This document shows positions 46,908 to 54,817 of a DNA stretch of 64,000 nt, piece by piece. Made by a program: the position numbers and the translations under genes. Position 1 is the first letter of the stretch. Every line of letters begins with the position of its first letter. The notes beneath the pieces were generated by a model that was not told the DNA's origin, searched no databases, and saw only the letters and a program-made list of their open reading frames with translations. This DNA comes from Mesorhizobium sp. Pch-S (GTDB taxonomy: Bacteria; Pseudomonadota; Alphaproteobacteria; Rhizobiales; Rhizobiaceae), in contig NZ_CP029562.1 in assembly GCF_004136315.1 (NCBI RefSeq), forward strand, positions 2,232,001 to 2,296,000. The letters run 5' to 3'.

Positions 46908-48749
46908 TTGGCTTCCAACGAACCAAAAAGAAGGGCTGACCCCAGCGAAGTCTTCGCTGTGTTGCGCCGCATCTACGACGAGGCAGGCCGCGGGCATCTG
47001 AAGTCCTACTGGCTGGCGGCATTCTGCCTGATTGCCCTGGCGGCGACCACCGGTGGCGCGGCCTGGATCATGCAGCCCATGATCGACGACCTCTTCTACA
47101 AGCACCAATACGACAAGGTGCCCTGGATCTGCGGCGGCATCATCGGCATCTTCCTGGTGCGTGGCCTTGCCACCTACGGCTCCGCCGTCACGCTCGCCAA
47201 GATCGGCAACAGCATCGTCGCCTACTATCAGAAGCGCGTTTTCGGCCACCTGATGAAGCTGGGCATCGACTTCTACACCGAAACCCGGTCGGGCCAGCTG
47301 GCAGCGCGCATCAACGAAAACGTCGCCGGTATCCGCGACCTGTTCTCGATGACGCTGAAGTCGATCGCCGGCGACCTCGTTGCCCTGATCGGCCTGGTGA
47401 CGGTCATGGTCTATCAGGCGCCCTTCCTGGCAGCCAGCATCTTCCTGATCGGGCCGCCGCTGGTCTGGGCGGTCAGCTACATCATGCGCCGCGTGCGCCG
47501 TGTGACGCGGGAATCGGTCGAGATCAATTCGCATCTGATCGGCGCCATGCAGGAATCGGTGCAGGGCATCGCCGTGGTGAAGGCCTTCACCATGGAGGAG
47601 CAGCTGACCCACAAGATCGGCGACCTCGTCGATCGGGCAGAGTCCCGCTACAACAAGATCGCGCGTGTTTCGGAACGGTTGGCGCCGGTCACGGAAATGC
47701 TGGCTGGTTTCGCCATCGCCGGCGTCGTCGCCTATTCGGTGTATCGTTCGGCCTACAGCAGCCAGCCGCCCGGCAACATCATGTCGTTCATCACCGCGTT
47801 CATGCTGGCCTATGATCCGGTGCGGCGCCTTGCCCGCACACAGGTCAATGTCGAGCGTGCCATGGTCAATGCGCGCATGATCTACGAACTGCTCGATGTC
47901 GAGCCACGGCAAGGTGATGCCAAGGCCGCGAAAGAGGCCAGGATCGAAAAGGGTGAGATCCGCTTCAACGACGTGACGTTCGGCTACACGCCCGACCAGC
48001 CGGTGATCCGCAACCTCAGCTTCACGGCGGCGGCCGGCAAGACCACCGCCATCGTCGGAGCATCCGGCGCCGGCAAGTCGACCCTGGTTGCCCTGCTGCA
48101 GCGCTTCTACGACGTGGATGGCGGCACGATCGAAATCGATGGCCAGGATATTTCCAAGGTCACCAAGCGGTCCCTGCGCGAGTCCATCGCCTTTGTCTCG
48201 CAGCAGCCCTACCTGTTCGAAGGCACGATCAGCGACAACATCCGATACGGCCGGCCGAGCGCCGGTGACACGGAAATCGCATTCGCGGCGCAACAGGCCG
48301 CCGCGGATGATTTCATCCGCCAGCAACCGCAAGGTTACGATACTCCGGTCGGCGAAAACGGCGTCACGCTGTCGGGCGGACAGCGCCAGCGCCTGTCGAT
48401 CGCACGCGCCATCGTGCGCCAGGCGCCGATCCTGCTTCTCGACGAAGCGACATCGGCGCTCGACAACGAATCGGAAGCGCGGGTCCAGCAGGCGCTGACG
48501 TCCATCATGCAGGGCCGGACCACCATCGTCATCGCGCACCGGCTGTCGACGGTGATCAATGCCGATCATATCGTCGTGCTGGAACAGGGCCGACTTGTCG
48601 AACAAGGAACGCACAGCGAGCTGCTCGCCAGGCCGAACGGCGCCTACGCCCATTTCTACAATCTTCAAGGTGGGCAAGGGCTTGGCCTGGTCGACGACGG
48701 CGAGATCGCTACGGTAGTAAACAAGGCCGATGGAACGACCGGGGGATAG
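46908..48749 (+). CDS. ABC transporter, fused permease and ATP-binding protein (MsbA-like exporter)
   Basis: A 613-aa exporter half-transporter. Six membrane helices span about residues 35-320; coupling segments include G-Q-L-A-A-R-I-N-E-N-V. The ATPase domain has G-A-S-G-A-G-K-S-T, L-S-G-G-Q-R-Q-R, I-L-L-L-D-E-A-T-S-A-L-D and I-A-H-R-L-S-T. The start appears to be TTG 46908, since no ATG lies before the conserved N-terminus. It ends 3 bp before dapB, so they are cotranscribed. Substrate unknown; lipid or glucan export are typical. Confidence 0.9.
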   Translation: MASNEPKRRADPSEVFAVLRRIYDEAGRGHLKSYWLAAFCLIALAATTGGAAWIMQPMIDDLFYKHQYDKVPWICGGIIGIFLVRGLATYGSAVTLAKIGNSIVAYYQKRVFGHLMKLGIDFYTETRSGQLAARINENVAGIRDLFSMTLKSIAGDLVALIGLVTVMVYQAPFLAASIFLIGPPLVWAVSYIMRRVRRVTRESVEINSHLIGAMQESVQGIAVVKAFTMEEQLTHKIGDLVDRAESRYNKIARVSERLAPVTEMLAGFAIAGVVAYSVYRSAYSSQPPGNIMSFITAFMLAYDPVRRLARTQVNVERAMVNARMIYELLDVEPRQGDAKAAKEARIEKGEIRFNDVTFGYTPDQPVIRNLSFTAAAGKTTAIVGASGAGKSTLVALLQRFYDVDGGTIEIDGQDISKVTKRSLRESIAFVSQQPYLFEGTISDNIRYGRPSAGDTEIAFAAQQAAADDFIRQQPQGYDTPVGENGVTLSGGQRQRLSIARAIVRQAPILLLDEATSALDNESEARVQQALTSIMQGRTTIVIAHRLSTVINADHIVVLEQGRLVEQGTHSELLARPNGAYAHFYNLQGGQGLGLVDDGEIATVVNKADGTTGG

Positions 48750-48752
48750 CGC

Positions 48753-49574
48753 ATGAGCGAGATGAAGCTGGTGGTGGTGGGTGCCGCAGGCCGCATGGGC
48801 CAGGCTCTGGTCCGCGCCATCGCCACCATACCCGGGGCGACCGTTGCCGCCGCCGTCGAGCGCAAGGGCTCCCCCCACATCGGCAAGGACATCGGGCAGA
48901 TCGCCGGCATCGGTCCGATCGGCGTGGCGATCAGCGACGATCCGCTGCCGGCCTTCGCCAAGGCTGACGGCGTGCTCGACTTCACCTCGCCTGCCGCCAC
49001 CGTGGAGTTTGCCGGCTATGCCGCCCAGGCGCGCATCGCGCACGTCATCGGCACGACCGGCTGCTCGGACGAAGACGACGCCGCGATCGCCGCGGCAGCG
49101 CGCCACGCCACCATCGTGAAGTCGGGCAATATGAGCCTCGGCGTCAATCTGCTCGCCGTTCTGGTCGAGCAGGCGGCCAGGGCGCTCGATCCGGAGGATT
49201 TCGATATCGAGATCCTCGAAATGCATCATCGCCAGAAGGTCGATGCTCCCTCGGGCACCGCCCTTCTGCTCGGCGAGGCGGCCGCAGCCGGTCGCGAGAT
49301 CGCGCTGGCCGAAAACAGCGTGCGCACGCGCGACGGCCATACCGGCGCGCGCAAGGCGAAGACCATCGGCTTTGCAACGCTGCGCGGTGGCTCGGTGGTC
49401 GGTGAACATTCGGTGTTTCTTGCCGGTCCGGGCGAGCGCATCACGCTCAGCCATCATGCTGAGGACCGCGCCATCTTCGCCCGTGGCGCCGTCAAGGCGG
49501 CGCTCTGGGCACACGGCCGCAAGCCCGGCCTCTATTCGATGCGGGACGTGCTCGGCCTTGGCCGGGTCGGCTGA
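48753..49574 (+). CDS. dapB: 4-hydroxy-tetrahydrodipicolinate reductase
   Basis: A 273-aa enzyme of lysine and diaminopimelate synthesis. G-A-A-G-R-M-G-Q is the NAD(P) loop, F-T-S-P and G-T-T-G-C the nicotinamide contacts, S-G-N-M-S-L-G-V-N the conserved strand and [15 protein letters not shown] the catalytic His-His/Lys region. ATG 48753 is 3 bp after the ABC exporter stop; gpmA follows after 84 bp containing a palindromic element. Confidence 0.97.
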   Translation: MSEMKLVVVGAAGRMGQALVRAIATIPGATVAAAVERKGSPHIGKDIGQIAGIGPIGVAISDDPLPAFAKADGVLDFTSPAATVEFAGYAAQARIAHVIGTTGCSDEDDAAIAAAARHATIVKSGNMSLGVNLLAVLVEQAARALDPEDFDIEILEMHHRQKVDAPSGTALLLGEAAAAGREIALAENSVRTRDGHTGARKAKTIGFATLRGGSVVGEHSVFLAGPGERITLSHHAEDRAIFARGAVKAALWAHGRKPGLYSMRDVLGLGRVG

Positions 49575-49599
49575 CCTATTATCTGTCTGTTGATTTATC

Positions 49600-49643
49600 G
49601 CATGATCTTTGTCCGAAAAGTCTGCAACTTTTCGGGATCACGC
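49600..49643. repeat. Dispersed palindrome (GCATGATC...GATCACGC)
   Basis: CCGAAAAGT (49613-49621) pairs with ACTTTTCGG (49627-49635), flanked by near-complementary GCATGATC and GATCACGC. The core is identical to the one at 38061-38083. Confidence 0.6.
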
Positions 49644-49658
49644 TCGTAAGGAGAAAAC

Positions 49659-50276
49659 ATGTCGCGAACTCTCGTGCTCGTGCGCCACGGCCAGAGCGAT
49701 TGGAACCTGAAGAACCTGTTCACCGGCTGGCGCGATCCCGACCTGACCGAACAGGGCCATGTCGAGGCCAAGGCCGCCGGCGCCAAGTTGGAGGCGCGCG
49801 GACTGAAGTTCGACATCGCCTTCACGTCCAGCTTGCAGCGCGCTCAGAAGACCTGCCAGCACATTCTCGACGCCGTCGGCCAGAGCGACCTGAAGACGAT
49901 ACGCGACGAGGCGCTCAACGAGCGCGACTATGGCGAGCTGTCTGGCCTCAACAAGGATGATGCCCGCCAGAAATGGGGCGAGGACCAGGTGCATGTCTGG
50001 CGCCGCTCCTATGACGTGCCGCCGCCCGGCGGTGAAAGCCTGAAGGACACCGGCGCGCGCGTGTGGCCCTACTACCTGCACACGCTGCAGCCGCATGTGC
50101 TGGCCGGTGGCACCGTTCTGGTCGCGGCGCACGGCAATTCGCTGCGGGCCCTGATCATGGCGCTGGACGGCCTGACGGGCGAAGAGATCGTCAAGCTGGA
50201 ACTCGGCACCGGCGTGCCGGTCATCTATCAGCTCAACGCCGATTCGACCGTGGCGTCGAAGGAAGTCCTGGCCTGA
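49659..50276 (+). CDS. gpmA: 2,3-bisphosphoglycerate-dependent phosphoglycerate mutase
   Basis: A 205-aa glycolytic enzyme, the short form usual in Rhizobiales. [10 protein letters not shown] holds the phospho-His; [10 protein letters not shown] the Glu; A-A-H-G-N-S-L-R-A the second His. ATG 49659 follows AAGGAG. The dapB-gpmA order is common in the group. Confidence 0.96.
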   Translation: MSRTLVLVRHGQSDWNLKNLFTGWRDPDLTEQGHVEAKAAGAKLEARGLKFDIAFTSSLQRAQKTCQHILDAVGQSDLKTIRDEALNERDYGELSGLNKDDARQKWGEDQVHVWRRSYDVPPPGGESLKDTGARVWPYYLHTLQPHVLAGGTVLVAAHGNSLRALIMALDGLTGEEIVKLELGTGVPVIYQLNADSTVASKEVLA

Positions 50277-50377
50277 AACAGGCTCCGGTTTTCGGCGGAG
50301 CGGCCGGGTTGTGACAATTTGCCGGCGCCATCAGCCGGCATTTGTGCGCTGCCTTCGCATTGCATGAAAAAAGCGCG

Positions 50378-50406
50378 TTGACAGGGTTCGTCTGCCCGCT
50401 TACATG
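50378..50406 (+). promoter_or_regulatory. Promoter of tRNA-Leu
   Basis: TTGACA (50378-50383), a 17-nt spacer, then TACATG (50401-50406), 11 bp before the mature tRNA start. The -35 is perfect and the -10 weak. Confidence 0.6.
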
Positions 50407-50417
50407 AGCGCCCACCA

Positions 50418-50502
50418 GCCCAGATGGCGGAATTGGTAGACGCGCACGGTTCAGGTCCGTGTGCCGCGAGGCGTGGAGGTTCGAGTCCTCTTCTGGGCAC
50501 CA
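50418..50502 (+). tRNA. tRNA-Leu (anticodon CAG)
   Basis: An 85-nt class II tRNA with encoded CCA. Acceptor GCCCAGA pairs with TCTGGGC. The anticodon stem CACGG/CCGTG encloses TTCAGGT, giving CAG. A long variable arm (TGCCGCGAGGCGT) and T-arm GGAGG-TTCGAGT-CCTCT complete the leucine type. Confidence 0.96.
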
Positions 50503-50543
50503 AGTTTCCGCAGCTGCTTCGACACGAAGCAGCTAGCATTTGC

Positions 50544-50570
50544 AAAAAGCCCGGCCATGCCGGGCTTTTT
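50544..50570 (+). terminator. Rho-independent terminator after tRNA-Leu
   Basis: AAAAAGCCCGGC (50544-50555) pairs perfectly with GCCGGGCTTTTT (50559-50570) around a 3-nt loop; the 3' arm ends in five T. Confidence 0.92.
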
Positions 50571-50956
50571 CATTTCCGGTCCCTGCAACACGGCGAGCTG
50601 TGGGCTCTTACGCTCGACAGATGATTTTGTCCGGTGATGGAAGAGCCAAACCGGTTTTGAGCCGTGGGATAATCCGCCTTGCGCCAACCACAGAACGATT
50701 CAGCGACAGCTCAGATTTCATAGAAGAATTCTGGAATTGTACTTGGAGATCAGACTCGTGCGCGCTACTGGGATTCTGTCTCCGGGCACCGCGATTCGCA
50801 ATCTGCACTGCCCAATTGTCGGACAATAGTCTGACAGACTGTTTCCCGGTGTTTCAAAACGTGTGCGCTTGCCACGGAATCGCCCGAAACGCGCCGGATT
50901 TGCCGCCGCATTTCACCCTACGGCCTCCGAACGATTAACGGAGCCCTTCCCTCGGG
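50571..50956. other. 386-bp gene-free stretch with lower GC
   Basis: The open frames here have no family-like sequence or ribosome site. Base composition is less GC-rich than around it. The only clear structure is the pair of adjacent palindromes at 50815-50840. It could be a degraded gene or an insertion scar beside the tRNA; no integrase or attachment repeat was found. Confidence 0.5.
50815..50840. promoter_or_regulatory. Two back-to-back perfect 13-bp palindromes (GntR-like operators)
   Basis: ATTGTC-G-GACAAT (50815-50827) is followed without a gap by AGTCTG-A-CAGACT (50828-50840). Both are 6-1-6 palindromes with GT...AC half-site spacing, like operators of FadR-type GntR regulators. No GntR gene is in the window. 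The next gene starts at 50957. Confidence 0.5.
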
Positions 50957-51319
50957 ATGACTATCAACAAGAAGAAGACCGCCCTTGCCGCGGTCACCGT
51001 CGCAGTCGGCCTTGCCGCCGGCGCGTCCACCTCCTCCGCCGCAGCGCAATGCGGCCGCGCTTCCTGGTATGCCCTGCACTCGAAGACTGCATCGGGCGAG
51101 CGCATGAACCCTTCAGCCCTGACTGCCGCTCATCGCAGCCTGCCTTTCGGCACCCGGCTCAAGGTTACCAACAAGAACAACGGCAAGAGCGTCGTCGTGC
51201 GCATCAACGACCGCGGCCCCTTCATCAAGGGGCGAGTGCTTGATCTGTCACGCGGTGCCGCGAGCCAGCTGGGCTTCGTCAGCTCCGGCCACGCCGCCGT
51301 GTGCATGGCCAGGGTCTGA
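50957..51319 (+). CDS. RlpA-like double-psi beta-barrel protein
   Basis: A 120-aa secreted protein: signal peptide to about residue 29 ([10 protein letters not shown]), then an RlpA/DPBB domain with [12 protein letters not shown] and [18 protein letters not shown]. The Asp residues of the last motif are the presumed lytic-transglycosylase catalytic residues. It lacks a SPOR domain and the lipobox of full-length RlpA, and has two Cys (Q-C-G and V-C-M) that may pair. It ends at a strong terminator. Confidence 0.9.
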   Translation: MTINKKKTALAAVTVAVGLAAGASTSSAAAQCGRASWYALHSKTASGERMNPSALTAAHRSLPFGTRLKVTNKNNGKSVVVRINDRGPFIKGRVLDLSRGAASQLGFVSSGHAAVCMARV

Positions 51320-51340
51320 TCCGGCCATCGCCTGAAAGCA

Positions 51341-51378
51341 AAAGAAAAAGCGCCGCCCCGTTGCGGCGCTTTTTCTTT
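51341..51378 (+). terminator. Rho-independent terminator of the RlpA-like gene
   Basis: GCGCCGC (51350-51356) pairs with GCGGCGC (51363-51369) around a 6-nt loop, and A/T-rich flanks (AAAGAAAAA and TTTTTCTTT) extend the stem to 16 pairs. Confidence 0.9.
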
Positions 51379-51619
51379 GATTCGGCGGATGAAGCTCCAC
51401 CCCCACCTCTCGGGCCGAAGCAGCGCCTTCGCACCTGCACCCATAGCCGGCTGGGCCTCTCACCCGGCTTTTTCCAAGGCTTTGGCCTAAAGTATGGGGA
51501 TAACTCACCCAACGTGATCTATTGCGCCGCAACAATTTCTTGTTAACTTCGTTGCGACAGAGTGAAGCGGCTGGGCCGCTTGTCGCCCTTCGTTCCGAGG
51601 GCAGCGGAGACCGTTCTAG

Positions 51620-52897
51620 ATGTTCTACCAGTTCTACGAGATGAACCATGCTGCCTTGCAGCCGGCACGCGCTTATGCCGAGGCGGTCCGGGTTCTCTAC
51701 ACCAATCCGCTGAACCCGTTTTCACACACGCCATGGGGCCGCTCGATCGCGGCAACTGCGGAATTGTTCGAGCGCACCACACGCCGCTACGGCAAGCCGG
51801 CCTTCGGCCTGGACAAGACCGTGGTCGACTGGAAGACCGTGCCGGTGACCGAGCGCGTCGTCTGGTCGAAGCCGTTCTGCAACCTCATTCATTTCGAGCG
51901 TCAGGTGCCGGCCGGCCGTCGCGCGGATCCGAAGCTGCTGATCGTGGCGCCGATGTCCGGGCACTACGCGACGCTGCTGCGCGGCACGGTGGAGGCGATG
52001 CTGCCTCATGCCGAGGTCTACATCACCGACTGGGTCGACGCGCGTATGGTCCCGCTCTCCGCCGGTCATTTCGATCTCGACGACTACATCGACTATGTCA
52101 TCGACATGCTGCATGAGCTTGGGCCCGACACCCATGTCATGGCGGTGTGCCAGCCGTCGGTGCCGGTGCTGGCAGCCGTGGCGCTGATGGAAGCCCGCGG
52201 CGATCGTTTCGCGCCGTCCACCATGACCCTGATGGGCGGCCCGATCGACACGCGCCGCAACCCCACCGCGGTCAATTTGCTGGCCGAGGAAAAAGGCATC
52301 GACTGGTTCCGTGACAACGTCGTCATGCCGGCACCATGGCCTGTGCCGGGTTTCGGGCGCGAGGTCTATCCGGGTTTCCTGCAGCTTTCCGGCTTCATGA
52401 GCATGAACCTCGACCGGCACATCATCGCCCACAAGGACTTCTTCATGCACCTTGTGAAGAACGATGGCGACAACGCCGAGAAGCACCGCGAGTTCTATGA
52501 TGAATATCTGGCGGTGATGGACCTGACCGCCGAGTTCTATCTGCAGACGGTGGAAACCGTGTTCGTGCGCCATGCCCTGCCGAAGGGCGAGATGAAGCAT
52601 CGCGGCACCAGGGTCGATCCGAGCGCCATCCGCAACGTCGCGCTGTTCACGGTCGAGGGTGAGAACGACGACATCTCCGGTCTCGGCCAGACAGAGGCCG
52701 CGCACAGCCTGTGCTCGAACGTGCCTGCCGACATGAAGGCGCACTATATGCAGCCTGCCGTTGGCCACTACGGCGTGTTCAATGGCTCGCGCTTCCGCTC
52801 GGAGATCGTGCCGCGCATCGTCGATTTCATCACCAGCTATGGCCGCAGCAACAGGGTCGCCGTGAAGCGGAAGGCCAGCAAGCCAGCTCAGGCCTGA
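51620..52897 (+). CDS. phaZ: Intracellular polyhydroxyalkanoate depolymerase
   Basis: A 425-aa enzyme that mobilises stored PHB granules. The nucleophile is Cys in M-A-V-C-Q-P-S-V-P (lipase-box-like, Cys for Ser, as in PhaZ1 of Cupriavidus). N-L-I-H-F-E-R, V-A-P-M-S-G-H-Y-A-T-L-L-R-G-T and V-Y-I-T-D-W are typical, and the His of the triad is in V-G-H-Y-G-V-F-N-G. No signal peptide. The ATG start M-F-Y-Q-F-Y-E-M matches the family; no strong ribosome site is seen. Confidence 0.94.
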   Translation: MFYQFYEMNHAALQPARAYAEAVRVLYTNPLNPFSHTPWGRSIAATAELFERTTRRYGKPAFGLDKTVVDWKTVPVTERVVWSKPFCNLIHFERQVPAGRRADPKLLIVAPMSGHYATLLRGTVEAMLPHAEVYITDWVDARMVPLSAGHFDLDDYIDYVIDMLHELGPDTHVMAVCQPSVPVLAAVALMEARGDRFAPSTMTLMGGPIDTRRNPTAVNLLAEEKGIDWFRDNVVMPAPWPVPGFGREVYPGFLQLSGFMSMNLDRHIIAHKDFFMHLVKNDGDNAEKHREFYDEYLAVMDLTAEFYLQTVETVFVRHALPKGEMKHRGTRVDPSAIRNVALFTVEGENDDISGLGQTEAAHSLCSNVPADMKAHYMQPAVGHYGVFNGSRFRSEIVPRIVDFITSYGRSNRVAVKRKASKPAQA

Positions 52898-53114
52898 TCA
52901 TCACATATTTGTGAACACGGTGGCGGTTTGCCCCGTTTTGCGTGCGGATGGTTCGAAGAACCCCGCCGCCGCACCGCTATTTTTCCAACTGGATCAGATT
53001 TCGAGTGAAATCGGCATCGCCAGGTGTTGCGCAATCAGCGCAATGACCACGGCACGATTAACCCTTTCGGTGAATCCGCCATGGGGATGAATTGACACGC
53101 CATGTAAATCCTCA

Positions 53115-53129
53115 TTAACGTTTCGTTAA
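53115..53129. promoter_or_regulatory. Candidate CtrA binding site TTAA-N7-TTAA
   Basis: TTAA-CGTTTCG-TTAA matches the full CtrA consensus, 22 bp upstream of the BTLCP gene start. CtrA is the alphaproteobacterial cell-cycle regulator. The site is also part of an inverted repeat TTAACG/CGTTAA. Confidence 0.5.
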
Positions 53130-53151
53130 TAACAGGGGCGAGCGGGGGACG

Positions 53152-53775
53152 ATGAACTCCTCACCAGCGACGCAAGGTTTGCGTGTCTTTGCGGCTGCGG
53201 CGATCGGGATCGCGGCGGCGATCTGGACGGTGCCTTCGGCTTCCGCTGCGAGTGCCATGGCCACCGGCGGTGCCACCACACAGCCCATCGGCCACTATGA
53301 ATTCTGCAAGACGCGTCCAGCCGAATGCTCGGTCCGCCCGAAGGATCTGGCCCCGGCCAGGCTAACGTCTGCGCTCTGGGGCAAGCTGACCCGCGTCACA
53401 GCCGCGGTCAATGCGGCGGTCAAGCCGCTGAGTGATCAGGAAATCTACGGCAAGGACGAGGTCTGGGCCTATCCGGACAAGGGCGTCGGCGACTGCGAGG
53501 ACTATGTGCTCGAAAAGCGCCGCCGGCTGGCGAGGCAGGGAGTTTCCCTTGCGAACCTGCTGGTAACGGTTGTCCGCAAGCCGGATGGCGAAGGCCATGC
53601 GGTCCTCACCGTGCGCACCGACAAGGGCGATTTCGTGCTCGACAACCTGACTGACAAGGTCAAGCCCTGGGATCAGAGCGGCTATCGGTTCCTGAAGCGT
53701 CAGGCCATCGACAATACCGGCCGCTGGGTCTCGATCCGCGAAGGCCAGCAGGTCCTGGTCGGCGCCGTTCAGTAA
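53152..53775 (+). CDS. Transglutaminase-like cysteine peptidase (BTLCP, PF06035)
   Basis: A 207-aa exported protein: signal peptide to about residue 33, then the bacterial transglutaminase-like cysteine proteinase domain with catalytic Cys in V-G-D-C-E-D-Y, His in E-G-H-A-V-L-T and Asp in V-L-D-N-L. In other bacteria relatives (LapG) cleave adhesins under c-di-GMP control, but most alphaproteobacterial members lack a known target and no LapD partner is adjacent. ATG 53152 follows a GGGGG run. Its end overlaps the opposite-strand gene by 7 bp. Confidence 0.9.
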   Translation: MNSSPATQGLRVFAAAAIGIAAAIWTVPSASAASAMATGGATTQPIGHYEFCKTRPAECSVRPKDLAPARLTSALWGKLTRVTAAVNAAVKPLSDQEIYGKDEVWAYPDKGVGDCEDYVLEKRRRLARQGVSLANLLVTVVRKPDGEGHAVLTVRTDKGDFVLDNLTDKVKPWDQSGYRFLKRQAIDNTGRWVSIREGQQVLVGAVQ

Positions 53776-54770
53776 CGGCCTTTTTCCGACATACGCTGCG
53801 CTGCGGCCAGGCGAACATCGTTGAGCGTCAATTGATTCCAGAAGCGATCCTGCACGATGTGCAGGGTATCTCCCCGGGCCTGACAGAGTGCGGCTCGTTC
53901 GGAGAACGTGCTTGGCAATGCATGGCGAAAACGAGCCACAGTCTGCACGCCATCGCGAAATTCCAGCAATGTGATGCCATCCCTGTCGGGCGAATAGCCA
54001 CCGACGATCATGGCGCCCTGTGCGTCGCAGGCCAGCGAGTGCCCACCCGTGACCGTCGTCTGACGGACCCTGGTGCGGCCGGTCGCGGTCGCGATTTCGA
54101 CGATCGGAAAATCGGTATAGTAGTACGCCCAGGTCGTACTGCGAGTGACGTTCAAGGCATAGCAGTCTGCCATCGACGGATCGTCGAGCTGCCAGAGGAC
54201 CTTGCCTGAGGGATCGAACTGGACCAGGCCCGCCATGCTGATGGGCGCCTTGCTTCCCGGCAGTTTCCAGCCGTCGTTGCCAAATACGCCCTCGTCGAAA
54301 TAGCCAACCCAGATATTGCCGCGATCGTCGCATTGAAGATGCTCGATCCCGTCGCCCAGACAGAACCGGTCGATGGCTTGTCCCTCGTCGCTGAACAGCG
54401 TCGCATTCTCGTCGGTTGGTCTGCAGCGGGCGCTGGCGACGATCCAGCCGCCGTTCCGATGAGTGTCAAAGACTGGAAACGCCGTCTCGAGCGGAAACTC
54501 GATCGTCCCATACTCCGTGATGCCGTCGAAGATCGACAGCCTGGCCATCGCGTTCCTGGTCACCAGCGGCCGGGCGGTTTCTTTGGCTTTTACGTTGCGA
54601 TACCAGTTTCCGGCGACATCGCAGGTGGATCTGAGTGATGCCAGAAGTCCGTCACCCGTGATGGCATAGGACACGTCGAACCAGCCGGGCTCCAGTTCCG
54701 GCAGAGGTGCGAAGGGAGTGGGCTGGAGAATTTCGATCAAGACAGCACCCTGGTTTGACTGGGTCGTCAT
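53769..54770 (-). CDS. Hypothetical protein, beta-propeller-like
   Basis: A 333-aa protein, family not recognised. Repeated strands such as H-L-Q-C-D-D-R-G-N-I-W-V-G-Y, L-V-Q-F-D-P-S-G-K-V-L-W and L-A-C-D-A-Q-G-A-M-I-V-G-G-Y resemble NHL/SMP30-type propeller blades. No signal peptide. ATG 54770 is chosen; a longer frame upstream to 54899 overlaps the comM end. The 3' end overlaps the BTLCP gene. Confidence 0.65.
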   Translation of the reverse strand: MTTQSNQGAVLIEILQPTPFAPLPELEPGWFDVSYAITGDGLLASLRSTCDVAGNWYRNVKAKETARPLVTRNAMARLSIFDGITEYGTIEFPLETAFPVFDTHRNGGWIVASARCRPTDENATLFSDEGQAIDRFCLGDGIEHLQCDDRGNIWVGYFDEGVFGNDGWKLPGSKAPISMAGLVQFDPSGKVLWQLDDPSMADCYALNVTRSTTWAYYYTDFPIVEIATATGRTRVRQTTVTGGHSLACDAQGAMIVGGYSPDRDGITLLEFRDGVQTVARFRHALPSTFSERAALCQARGDTLHIVQDRFWNQLTLNDVRLAAAQRMSEKGRY

Positions 54771-54817
54771 TCGAGAGTGAGTCGCCGCGCCTGACAAGAC
54801 GGCCGACAGGCTGCTCC

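Noticed and set aside
46851..49514. An 887-codon open frame on the minus strand across the ABC exporter and dapB
   Set aside because: It is antisense to two well-recognised genes; the protein is low-complexity and Arg/His/Asp-rich, as expected from the opposite strand of high-GC coding DNA.
50540..50938. A 132-codon plus-strand open frame after tRNA-Leu
   Set aside because: It begins within the terminator, has no ribosome site or family-like sequence, and spans the palindromes at 50815-50840.
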